From Croceibacterium_A sp035626815 (GTDB lineage: Bacteria; Pseudomonadota; Alphaproteobacteria; Sphingomonadales; Sphingomonadaceae): DNA of 64,000 bases. The notes under the pieces are model-generated. The model did not search any database and was not told the origin of the DNA. It was given only the letters and a program-made list of their open reading frames with translations. Where the stretch lies: the NCBI GenBank assembly GCA_035626815.1, contig DASPMY010000013.1, positions 1 through 64,000 on the forward strand, written 5' to 3'. Shown in pieces: positions 20,665-27,430 of this stretch. How positions within the stretch are numbered: position 1 is the stretch's first letter; every line of letters starts with the position of its first letter. Position numbers and translations under genes: made by a program.

Positions 20665-21227
20665 CAGCCGAGCAGGCCGCGGGCCGACAGCCCGGTGACG
20701 AGAGCGGCGGCGAGCAACAGCCCGGCGACCGCGTAGCGCAGCAGGCGGAGCGGCACGCGCGCTTCCCATTCGGGCCCGGCCGACCATGCCGCGGTGAGCA
20801 CCGCGCCGCTTCCGAGCGCGCCGCCGGCCGCCGCCAGCCACGGCGTCGCCGTCGCCGCGGCGAGCGCGAAGACGAGGAAGCCCGAGGCCGCGGTCAGCTG
20901 CGCCGCGCCGAGCACCAGCGCGATCGCGCCGAACGAGCGCGTCGGCTCGGCCGGCGCCCGTCGGGGCGGCATCACCGCGAGCTCCAGCCCGGCGAGCAAC
21001 AGCGCGATGGCGACGAGCATCGCCTTCGCCTCGGCGAACAACTGGCCGGCGATGCCCGCCCCGAGCCACGCCGCCAGCGCGCAGGCGACGGCGCACGCCA
21101 GCCAGCCCGCGGCGAGCAAGCCGCTGCCGCTGCCGAGCGCCGCGGCCAGCCGCGCCACCCGCACCGCCTCGCGCCCGCCGAGGGTGGCGGCCGCGGCGGC
21201 GAGCAAGGCGAGGAAGAACGACGGCAC
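20664..21227 (-). CDS. small membrane protein, possibly distantly Gdt1/UPF0016-like
   Basis: A 187-residue protein with about six hydrophobic segments arranged as two similar halves (MPSFFLALLAAAAATLGGRE and SFGAIALVLGAAQLTAASGF). The two-halved layout recalls the UPF0016/Gdt1 cation exchangers, but the defining E-x-G-D motif is not present, so this is only a resemblance. Translation starts at GTG (21227) without a strong ribosome site. It heads the operon containing pgl and the NUDIX gene and starts 17 bases downstream of the tRNA-Gly 3' end, on the same strand. Confidence 0.6.
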   Translation of the reverse strand: MPSFFLALLAAAAATLGGREAVRVARLAAALGSGSGLLAAGWLACAVACALAAWLGAGIAGQLFAEAKAMLVAIALLLAGLELAVMPPRRAPAEPTRSFGAIALVLGAAQLTAASGFLVFALAAATATPWLAAAGGALGSGAVLTAAWSAGPEWEARVPLRLLRYAVAGLLLAAALVTGLSARGLLG

Positions 21228-21243
21228 GGCGTCAGCGGGAGCG

Positions 21244-21317
21244 TGGAGCGGGTGAAGGGAATCGAACCCTCGTCGTAAGCTTGGGAAGCTTCTGCTCTAC
21301 CATTGAGCTACACCCGC
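21244..21317 (-). tRNA. tRNA-Gly (anticodon CCC)
   Basis: Reading the minus strand from 21317: acceptor GCGGGTG, D-arm GCTC-AATGGTA-GAGC, anticodon loop TTCCCAA giving CCC, T-arm with GAGGGTTCGATTCCCTT, acceptor CACCCGC, discriminator T and an encoded CCA. All cloverleaf stems pair except a G-A at the base of the anticodon stem. The 5' half of the gene is the left attachment repeat of the island, and everything upstream of 21317 is island DNA, so the native promoter has been separated from the tRNA. Confidence 0.97.
21278..21317 (-). repeat. left attachment repeat of the genomic island
   Basis: A 40-bp segment covering the anticodon loop to the 5' end of tRNA-Gly. It is repeated directly at 37305-37344 with one mismatch (CTCTACC here, CTCTGCC there). 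Integrase-mediated insertion at a tRNA leaves such direct repeats. The tyrosine integrase gene begins 59 bases inside this end. Confidence 0.92.
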
Positions 21318-21375
21318 AAAATGGCAGAAGTCCGCCATTCCCGGACCCCACCACATCGGCAGTTTACAGGGTGGT

Positions 21376-22473
21376 TTACAGAGCACCCCTCAACCGCCTC
21401 GCCATTGCCACGACTTTCGCGGACTGGTCAACGTAGACGTGGCGGATGCGAGCGACATTTTCCGGAGACCAGCCCATCAAGTCGGCCACATCCTTATCGG
21501 AGATGTTGGGCTTCGCTAGCATGAGGCGGGTGGCGAACGTCCCTCTGGCGTCATGCAGGTGCAGCTTGCGCTCTCGCCCGGTCTCAGGATCAACGTGGAC
21601 AATCCCAGCCTCGTCTCTCACCCTCGCAATGGCTTTGGTGAAGCGGTCTGGCGACCATGGCTTGCCACTTTGGTCCACCAGAACGGTTTCAACGCCCTCG
21701 CCACGTTGACGCGTCCGGAGTTCGGCCAGCAAGGCTTTGAGGGCAGGCCCCATTGTCGGAACCGTGGCAAAGTATCGCTTGCGTCTGCTCACCTTCTTGG
21801 CCCGTTTTAGGATGGCCTTGGGCGTGACCTCCGACCATAGCAAGGTCACCAAGTCCTCCCGACGAAGTCCAGTCATCACTGCGAGGAGAAGTCCATCGAG
21901 TGCGGCTTGCTCGCCGGTCCGGAGGGCAGCCTGCTCGAACCGTTTCAGATCGTTATCGGTCCAGATGACCTCGGCCCGGTCACCGCCCCGGTAGAGGGTC
22001 GGAATACCTGCTGCGACGTTGATCGTCAGCAATCCTTTGAGGACCGCGTTTTTCAGCAAGGCGTGCAAGACGGTGATCCCAATGTCCGCTGCACGAGGTG
22101 TCGACGAACGACCATCCCGCCAAGCAACGACCTTGGCCTTCATCCGACGATCATCGAATATCGCCAGCGGGACATCGCCCCACTTTTCCTCGATCCTATC
22201 GAGCGCCGATCCCCATGTTTTTTTGGTCGTGTCTGCCAAATGCGCCCATTCCGGGCTATGCCGCCAATCCCTTATGACGGCCAACAGCGTGGTGGGGTCC
22301 GGACTGTTATCAGCCTCGTCTGCGGCGGCGATGCGGCGCGCAATGTCGGTGTCGATCCGAGGCCGCTTGGCGCCTTCCGAGCGATGGACCTGCGGCCCTC
22401 CTCTCCAAGCATAGACATACCAAACGATACCGGCTCGCGTCTTCTTGGAAACAATGTGAGGCGTTCGTTTCAA
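21376..22473 (-). CDS. int: tyrosine-type site-specific integrase
   Basis: A 365-residue phage-type integrase. The catalytic residues are visible: Arg in MTGLRREDLVTLLW, His-x-x-Arg in HLHDARGTFATRL, and the nucleophilic Tyr in RHVYVDQ near the C-terminus. The N-terminal half has the SAM-like core-binding domain. It lies next to the left attachment repeat and reads toward the tRNA-Gly gene. The start overlaps the stop of the small upstream gene (ATGA), consistent with an excision or regulatory partner. It should catalyse insertion and excision of the island. Confidence 0.92.
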   Translation of the reverse strand: MKRTPHIVSKKTRAGIVWYVYAWRGGPQVHRSEGAKRPRIDTDIARRIAAADEADNSPDPTTLLAVIRDWRHSPEWAHLADTTKKTWGSALDRIEEKWGDVPLAIFDDRRMKAKVVAWRDGRSSTPRAADIGITVLHALLKNAVLKGLLTINVAAGIPTLYRGGDRAEVIWTDNDLKRFEQAALRTGEQAALDGLLLAVMTGLRREDLVTLLWSEVTPKAILKRAKKVSRRKRYFATVPTMGPALKALLAELRTRQRGEGVETVLVDQSGKPWSPDRFTKAIARVRDEAGIVHVDPETGRERKLHLHDARGTFATRLMLAKPNISDKDVADLMGWSPENVARIRHVYVDQSAKVVAMARRLRGAL

Positions 22474-22706
22474 AGGCGGTCAGACCATTCCGCAAACACG
22501 TCTCCGGTCTGGACGCCCCGCGCCGCTTCAACGGTGGTTAGGCTGATTGTTCCGTCAGGCCGTATTTCGACGCTGCCCACACGCAATCCCACGCGATGCG
22601 CCGCATCGACCGCGCGCTTGAGATCAACTTTCTTGAACCCCGATCTCGGCTTTCGCCTCGGAGGATCAATCGGCTGAGCAGGTTGCGGAACAATTCGACG
22701 GATCAT
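22470..22706 (-). CDS. small basic protein coupled to the integrase
   Basis: A 78-residue protein (from the ATG at 22706; a GTG at 22715 would add three residues). The N-terminus is basic and proline-rich (IRRIVPQPAQPIDPPRRKPR); the C-terminal half VGSVEIRPDGTISLTTVE looks like a short beta-hairpin. The stop overlaps the integrase start, so the pair is translationally coupled. This position suggests an excisionase-like directionality factor or integrase regulator, but no helix-turn-helix is obvious, so the role is open. Confidence 0.6.
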   Translation of the reverse strand: MIRRIVPQPAQPIDPPRRKPRSGFKKVDLKRAVDAAHRVGLRVGSVEIRPDGTISLTTVEAARGVQTGDVFAEWSDRL

Positions 22707-22849
22707 ATCGGGCACCGGAAATGAAAGAATGTGACCTAAACCTAGAAAGGCGCGGCATCTCGATCAAGGATTAAGTATTGACATTGAAAGTCGACCGCGC
22801 TCATTCTGCAACACTGCGCCGGGCCTCCGTCTAGACGTAAAGAACGATG

Positions 22850-22863
22850 TGCAACGCGTTGCA
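22850..22863. promoter_or_regulatory. palindrome TGCAACGCGTTGCA upstream of the integrase operon
   Basis: A perfect 14-bp palindrome 144 bases upstream of the small protein/integrase operon, in the 317-base gap 22707-23023 that otherwise holds no gene. The core GCAACGCGTTGC recurs at 37186-37197 near the other end of the island, and a one-mismatch copy lies at 26178-26191. It is a plausible operator or structural site of the element. The gap also contains a small inverted repeat (CCCTCC-CTCA-GGAGGG, about 22957-22972). Confidence 0.45.
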
Positions 22864-23023
22864 AATCTCAAGGAAGTTTAGCAGTTCTATTGGAATACAA
22901 GGCTCGAAAGGATCAGGAGTGGCTCAAGGGCCTCTTGATACGCTCCTCAACCCTCCCTCAGGAGGGAATTGCCGTTTGAGAAACTAAGGCCCCGCGCGGC
23001 AACTCCTGCGGCCACAGCCGATC

Positions 23024-23836
23024 TTACGGAAGTTCCGAGAAGCGCTCCTCGGCCAGCACGTTTCCGCTAATTCTATCGACGACCGCCACCCTTGAAAGGC
23101 GAGCCCTATAAACGCAGGTGCTTTCTGTGGTGTCGTAGGCGCTCGTGAATTCCGGTTCGAGATGGGTGACCCCACAGATAAGCGAATTTCCATCCGTCCA
23201 TTCGCTCAACTCCCCCTCGATCTCAAGGGTCAGGTGAGGAACCATCTCCCGTGCTTCGCTGCCTTCAAGGGGAATGGATTTTAGCAGGAAGGCCCTGCCC
23301 CTGTCCCATCCTTCTATCGCCAATGCTGTGGCGCTGACGCTCCTCCTGACGATAGACGAGCGCGCACCAAATGCGTTCACGACACGGTAGGCGCTTCCTT
23401 CCTTTTCTGAGCACGAAATGACCAATGTGCGGTGGCCATACATGCTCAGAAAAGGGAATGGGTCACCATCGTAGCTGAGGAAGGCATGCCCGAGTATGAA
23501 GCCGCCCGTCACGTTGAAGTTGAGGCGTCGGCTCTCGGAGTTGAAATCCCACTTGGGTAATCCAGCGCAACTCTCGCCCATTTGCTGCTCTAGCGCTTGA
23601 TGAACCACGAAGCGGCGTCCGTTCCAACTTATCCTTGGCGAGGTTTCCAAGTCGTCCCTTGGCCTGAACGCTCGCGCAGTTTCGCTTGCCTCAATTAGCG
23701 AAGTCTCTGTCAACGGTGGTAGAGAGGTCGTCGGACGTTCCGCGCCTTGCTCAATCTCTTGAGCAGTCGCTGGCCAAGCCATCCCGGCGAGCAAGGCCAA
23801 TCCAGCAAGTCTCGAAAATCTTAGCAACGCCGACAT
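23024..23836 (-). CDS. secreted protein of unknown function
   Basis: A 270-residue protein with a signal peptide (SRLAGLALLAGMAWPATAQ). The remainder is predicted mostly beta (FVVHQALEQQM, LTLEIEGELSEWTDGNSL) and has four cysteines in the mature part, which may form disulfides in the periplasm. The ATG at 23836 follows GGGGGATG. It is divergent from the XRE gene and is the only clearly exported protein of the island. No domain is recognised; it may be cargo unrelated to defence. Confidence 0.6.
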   Translation of the reverse strand: MSALLRFSRLAGLALLAGMAWPATAQEIEQGAERPTTSLPPLTETSLIEASETARAFRPRDDLETSPRISWNGRRFVVHQALEQQMGESCAGLPKWDFNSESRRLNFNVTGGFILGHAFLSYDGDPFPFLSMYGHRTLVISCSEKEGSAYRVVNAFGARSSIVRRSVSATALAIEGWDRGRAFLLKSIPLEGSEAREMVPHLTLEIEGELSEWTDGNSLICGVTHLEPEFTSAYDTTESTCVYRARLSRVAVVDRISGNVLAEERFSELP

Positions 23837-23947
23837 ATCGCATCCCCCTTCAAGGGGGGAGCCTATCCTAGCAATCAGCCCACGAGAAAGGAAAAATGAC
23901 CCTTATATCGGGTGGTTCAGATCGCGTGCCGCTGCCCTTGTTGCGAC

Positions 23948-24181
23948 ATGGAAGCCAAAGCGATCTTTGGAGAGAACGTCCGACGTGCTCGCAAAGCTGC
24001 TGGTCTATCTCAGGAGCAACTTGCCGAGGATGCCGGTGTCGGTCGGTCTTACATGTCCGACATCGAATGTGGGCGGCGGAACCCGAGTATCGAGATCGTT
24101 GGCCGGATAGCGCTCGCGTTGAATGTCTCGGCAGCCCGCTTGGTAGATGGCATACCGGACCGGCTCAACGATCCGGTCTAG
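23948..24181 (+). CDS. XRE-family helix-turn-helix regulator
   Basis: A 77-residue Cro/C1-type DNA-binding protein consisting of little more than the HTH: FGENVRRARKAAGLSQEQLA, then VGRSYMSDIECGRRNPSIEI. The start at 23948 is chosen because the HTH domain begins there; a GTG at 23912 in the same frame would add a cysteine-rich 12 residues. Its stop overlaps the stop of the convergent reverse transcriptase gene by four bases. It may control the island's genes, and the palindromes near the element ends are candidate operators. Confidence 0.82.
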   Translation: MEAKAIFGENVRRARKAAGLSQEQLAEDAGVGRSYMSDIECGRRNPSIEIVGRIALALNVSAARLVDGIPDRLNDPV

Positions 24182-25500
24182 TTCCAGTGCTCCACTTGCG
24201 ACCTTCGGAAGCGGCCTGGGGGATTGATCGTTGGCAACGGACTAGCACTACGCACAAAGCGTTCATCGTCCACTTCGGTGAGTTCAGCGATGGTGCGCAA
24301 TGCTGCGGGGCAGTGCTGATGCGCCACTCCGCGCAGCCAGAACCCGGTCCAGAATAGCGGTTCGTTTGTTCGCCACTGAGAAAACGCGCTGACCCAGCCG
24401 AGGGCCGAGCGTTGCAGCTTTATGGCTGCGTCGGGCTGGCGGCGCTGAGCGATGTCCCTCATAAGGCGCAAGGCCGATGTGAAAAATTTGACCTCTGATT
24501 TTTTGGACGGCCGGCAATGGATGCGGCCCCGTTTCATTCTGAAATGATAACCCAAGAACTCGAAGCCATCGCACACACGTCGCAAGCCGCTCTTATCGGT
24601 CAGCCGAAACGGCCCGTGAGGACTGCGCCGAAACGCACCGGTCAGGGCTGTGATAGCCATCCTCAATTCCGCCCTCGTCCGGGCGATCAACTCGAAGTTG
24701 TCTCCATAGTTGATGACGCTGACGGTCGAGCGCAGATCACGGAGCGCGGTCGCGATGACCGCCTCCGCGATCAGCGGAGAGAGTGATGACCCCTGACTTA
24801 TTCCCTCACGGGACACTGTGACCAAGCTGATGGGTCCTATTGCGTTGCCGATACGTCCGGGAAGGATATTCCCCGGAGGGCCGACGACGTTGTCGATCAC
24901 CTCACATGGCAGTGGGATGATTTGGTAAAGCCTCCTTCTGTCGATGCTTCGATAGAACTCGTTGATGTCCAGTTGGACGCACCACTTCTTGCCTGCATCC
25001 AGTTCTCGGAGAACGCGCTTCACCGCCTCGTCGCGGCCGCCATTCCGGTAGGCGTGCTGACGCGGATCAAGCGAAACGCTGCCCTCGATGGCCCGTCGAC
25101 AAAGTAGGTGGGTTGCACGCCATTTGTGCGGAAACGACATCACTACGCGAAAATCCCAGCCAGCCTTGTCAACAGCATGCGCGGTAACCGCATCGGCAAT
25201 GGGTCTCCATGCGTTGATCTCGGCAGCCATCGCTTCAAGCTGATGCGTCGGCGTGCGCATCCCACGTTTCATTCTCATGTTGCTGTCGGCAGCGGCAACC
25301 AGTCTGGCGTCGGCTGACTTGAGAAGTTTCTCACCAAGTGCACGGGCTTTGTGTGGGTTTTCTTCGGCTACAGCCTTGTCGATGCGGCGAAGTAGCTTCT
25401 GGTGATGCTTGCGGGCTTTTCTCAGCCGACGCCCAAGCCGCATCGGCGGATGCGAGCGAGGGAGGGAAGGTTCAGGTGAAGTCGTCATGCGAGCGCCCAT
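24178..25500 (-). CDS. reverse transcriptase-like protein with a YGDN active site
   Basis: A 440-residue protein with reverse transcriptase motifs in order: WCVQLDINEFYRSIDRRRL (motif A, Asp178), GISQGSSLSPLIAEAVI (motif B), INYGDNFELI (motif C, residues 265-268) and GFEFLGYHFRMKRG (motif D/E). Motif C reads YGDN instead of YxDD, so the second metal-binding Asp is Asn. The N-terminal 100 residues are basic and helical, and about 110 residues follow the palm. No maturase, integrase or CRISPR domain is fused. No retron VTG motif is seen. It is preceded by a hairpin-rich 174-base leader and converges with the XRE gene. Probably a defence or domesticated reverse transcriptase. Confidence 0.85.
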   Translation of the reverse strand: MGARMTTSPEPSLPRSHPPMRLGRRLRKARKHHQKLLRRIDKAVAEENPHKARALGEKLLKSADARLVAAADSNMRMKRGMRTPTHQLEAMAAEINAWRPIADAVTAHAVDKAGWDFRVVMSFPHKWRATHLLCRRAIEGSVSLDPRQHAYRNGGRDEAVKRVLRELDAGKKWCVQLDINEFYRSIDRRRLYQIIPLPCEVIDNVVGPPGNILPGRIGNAIGPISLVTVSREGISQGSSLSPLIAEAVIATALRDLRSTVSVINYGDNFELIARTRAELRMAITALTGAFRRSPHGPFRLTDKSGLRRVCDGFEFLGYHFRMKRGRIHCRPSKKSEVKFFTSALRLMRDIAQRRQPDAAIKLQRSALGWVSAFSQWRTNEPLFWTGFWLRGVAHQHCPAALRTIAELTEVDDERFVRSASPLPTINPPGRFRRSQVEHWN

Positions 25501-25674
25501 TGAAGGTGCTGCCGACGAAGTTTGGGCGCTCGCAGAGCCTTCGTCGACAGCACTATATGCGGGGGATCAATCCCGGCATCCGTCAGTTAAGGTTTGGCAA
25601 GAATATTGTCAAGTATATATTGCGAATAGACTTTGCTCAATACTTGCCATCTAGATGTCTAGACCGCTATAATC
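25501..25674 (-). ncRNA. hairpin-rich leader of the reverse transcriptase, candidate structured RNA
   Basis: The gap between the HNH-like gene and the reverse transcriptase holds three inverted repeats. The nearest to the RT start is a 15-bp stem: GTGCTGTCGACGAAG pairs with CTTCGTCGGCAGCAC (25506-25553, one G-U, 18-base loop) and ends 5 bases before the RT ATG. Further upstream are TTGGCAA/TTGTCAA (25596-25614 region) and an AT-rich AAGTATTG/CAATA-TA-TACTT stem. No Shine-Dalgarno precedes the RT start. Functional RTs of defence systems often use such an adjacent RNA as template, but transcription has not been shown and a promoter-like TTGACA near 25609 is the only other signal. Confidence 0.35.
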
Positions 25675-26133
25675 CTACAACTCCGCTAGTGCTGCGAAAA
25701 CGTCGCGAGCCGATGCGACCTGCTCGGCCTGTTGACGGTCCAGTTCGAAAGTCCGCAGACAGAGCGCCCAATCACCTAGCCGTGCCCGGCCACCGAGAAA
25801 AACGTGCCAACCGTTGGGATCAACAAAGCGCCGGTGGACCCTGTAATGACAGGAGCGGCACACCGATCTGACGGCGACACTTCGTAGGTAAACTTCGGAA
25901 TGGAATTGCTCGGCGCTCGCCGAGTGGCAAACGGAACAGCGGCCCCCCCGACTGAGAAGCCCCAATCGCTCCGCAATGAGAACCTTCTGCCAACCAGCGA
26001 TCCTTTCGGCCCCGGTGCTAGAGTTGTATGCCACAGGTGTTTTCCACCCCCAGCGGGGCAACGGGTGTCCTAGCGCAATGGCTTCCTCGACCTGCCGCTG
26101 GATCACGATGTCGGGAGGAACAGGATCAAACAT
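25675..26133 (-). CDS. HNH-like / zinc-binding protein
   Basis: A 152-residue protein with two cysteine pairs framing histidines: CSVCHSASAEQFHSEVY and VCRSCHYRVHRRF (about residues 66-101). The CxxC...H...CxxCHxxxH spacing is that of zinc-stabilised HNH nucleases or a zinc ribbon. The start overlaps the end of the preceding small gene by eight bases and it is the third gene of a resolvase operon. The reverse transcriptase follows 174 bases later on the same strand, so a single long transcript is possible. Nuclease activity is inferred only. Confidence 0.55.
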   Translation of the reverse strand: MFDPVPPDIVIQRQVEEAIALGHPLPRWGWKTPVAYNSSTGAERIAGWQKVLIAERLGLLSRGGRCSVCHSASAEQFHSEVYLRSVAVRSVCRSCHYRVHRRFVDPNGWHVFLGGRARLGDWALCLRTFELDRQQAEQVASARDVFAALAEL

Positions 26134-26317
26134 CCTGTAGGCTCAAGCGAATATCAAGCGGGATGCGGGCAGTGCGTTGCAACCCGTTGCAGAGGGCGTC
26201 AGCCAAGCTGTGAGGGACCTCCGGAGGCTGACCTGATGCCCTACCGTCGACCACGGGCCGGTGCATGTCTTCAAGCTGCGCAGGGAGGTCCGCAAAAAGG
26301 CGGCTGGTCTCGCTCAC
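26126..26317 (-). CDS. 63-residue protein between resolvase and HNH-like gene
   Basis: A GTG start at 26317 overlaps the stop of the resolvase gene (GTGA), and the end overlaps the HNH-like start, so the frame is tightly packed into the operon. The protein (MSETSRLFADLPAQLEDMHR then PHSLADALCNGLQRTARIPL) has no known domain. The overlap on both sides is the main evidence that it is real. It contains, as coding sequence, the imperfect palindrome TGCAACCCGTTGCA (26178-26191). Confidence 0.5.
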   Translation of the reverse strand: MSETSRLFADLPAQLEDMHRPVVDGRASGQPPEVPHSLADALCNGLQRTARIPLDIRLSLQDV

Positions 26318-26874
26318 CGCCTAGTCTCCGCGAGCAAACGATATACTGAGGCGCGGCTGCATGAGACACGCTTCGCGATCTCTGTTGGGCGCAACCCTTC
26401 GGCAGCAAGTCGCTTCATCTCGGGCAACTTCGCGCGGGCGGTGGGGGCGCGGCCCTTGTATTTCTTGAGCCGCTTGGCTCGTTCGATCCCCTCGCGCTGG
26501 CGACAAAGCATGAGCGAGCGCTCAAACTCGGCCAGTGCCCCGAACATCGTCAACATCAGTCGACCAGTCGGGGACTGTGTGTCCATCTCGGCTCCGCCGA
26601 AGTCGAGAACCCGCAATCCGACGCCCTTGGCTTCGAGCAGGTCGATGATCCGGAGCAGGTCGGATGTAGAGCGGGCTAGCCGGTCAAGGCGGGTCACGAT
26701 CAGGGCGTCACCCTCGCGGATGTAGCCCAGCGCCGCATCTAGTTGAGGGCGATCTCCAACCGATGACGTCTGTTCTGAAAAGACCTTGCAGCCCGTTGCG
26801 ATAAGTTGGGCGATCTGCGCCTCAAGCCCTGCAACCTGATCGAACGTCGACGTGCGAGCGTAGCCTACTAGCAT
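26314..26874 (-). CDS. serine recombinase of the resolvase/invertase family
   Basis: A 186-residue small serine recombinase. The nucleophile region is MLVGYARTSTFDQ (Ser9), followed by GDALIVTRLDRLARSTSDLL and the E-helix FGALAEFERSLMLCRQREGI. A C-terminal helix-turn-helix is present (GLRPTEIAKRVSCSRASVYR). Length and layout match Tn3-type resolvases and DNA invertases. AGGA precedes the ATG. Imperfect 30-bp repeats lie 110-190 bases upstream and may be its crossover site. It could be a remnant of an older transposon or an accessory function of the island. Confidence 0.88.
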   Translation of the reverse strand: MLVGYARTSTFDQVAGLEAQIAQLIATGCKVFSEQTSSVGDRPQLDAALGYIREGDALIVTRLDRLARSTSDLLRIIDLLEAKGVGLRVLDFGGAEMDTQSPTGRLMLTMFGALAEFERSLMLCRQREGIERAKRLKKYKGRAPTARAKLPEMKRLAAEGLRPTEIAKRVSCSRASVYRLLAETRR

Positions 26875-26986
26875 CTGATATTCCTCAGCAAATCAGATGC
26901 TTACACCCTATCCGAGTGCGGAGTGGAGGCTACCCCGAAGTGTCCAACGGTTCAAAATCTCCCCGCTATTCCGATATTTTTCAATG

Positions 26987-27060
26987 TCGTTCAGGTTCGA
27001 TGCGCGGAGTTATCTGCTTTTCGTTCACTCTCGTTTAGGTTTGCGGCCCGGAGTTATCTC
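26987..27060. repeat. two imperfect 30-bp direct repeats upstream of the resolvase
   Basis: Copies at 26987-27016 and 27031-27060 share TCGTT-AGGTT and CCGGAGTTATCT-like ends (shared core CGGAGTTATCT), 44 bases apart centre to centre. They lie in the region upstream of the serine recombinase gene, where res sites with about 30-bp subsites are usually found. The second copy overlaps the 3' end of the gene at 27035-27367. No third subsite was identified. Confidence 0.4.
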
Positions 27061-27367
27061 GGTTCTGGGGAGGCGGCCTCCTCCAGACCTCTATTTGCTG
27101 GTCCATCGAAGGCAGTATCTCGACGCGCGTGCTAAGAGGCCGCACCATCCTCTCAGCCTCTGGCGCTAGAACCGCCCAGACTTCCTTCGGGACCTTGATA
27201 GTGGCAACTGCAATCTCTGCGTCATGACACTCAGCAAGAAGTGCCTTCACTAGCGCGGCCGCTTCATCTGGAGGCTCGTTCCAAAGATCAATGGAAAGCG
27301 GCTCTGGCGTGGTCGAGTGCTGCAAGACGCTTGAGATGCCAAGCGCGATTTCTCGCATGGAAGCCAT
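27035..27367 (-). CDS. hypothetical 110-residue protein
   Basis: Starts at the ATG at 27367 (MASMREIALGISSVLQHSTT), preceded by AAGGTGG; longer in-frame starts lie inside the divergent gene and were not used. The protein is mixed alpha/beta (DEAAALVKALLAECHDAEIA, then VPKEVWAVLAPEAERMVRPL) with no known motif. It is divergent from the HrgA-like gene, 63 bases away, and could be its regulator or partner. GC is lower than chromosomal neighbours, as in the rest of the island. Confidence 0.5.
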   Translation of the reverse strand: MASMREIALGISSVLQHSTTPEPLSIDLWNEPPDEAAALVKALLAECHDAEIAVATIKVPKEVWAVLAPEAERMVRPLSTRVEILPSMDQQIEVWRRPPPQNRDNSGPQT

Positions 27368-27430
27368 GATGTCCACCTTGGTTGATGATGGCCAAGTTGC
27401 GCTGCTATCACCTGGGACGAGGGGATTTAC

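Noticed and set aside
23896..24357. A plus-strand frame with a good GAAAGG ribosome site
   Set aside because: It overlaps the XRE gene in another frame and the end of the RT gene, is rich in Arg/Trp/Cys and lacks homology features. The HTH frame is clearly the real one.
24178..25674. Retron assignment for the RT and its leader
   Set aside because: No VTG motif and no recognisable msr/msd with flanking a1/a2 pair. A structured leader alone is not enough.
24178..25674. Diversity-generating retroelement
   Set aside because: No template/variable repeat pair and no variable-protein gene nearby.
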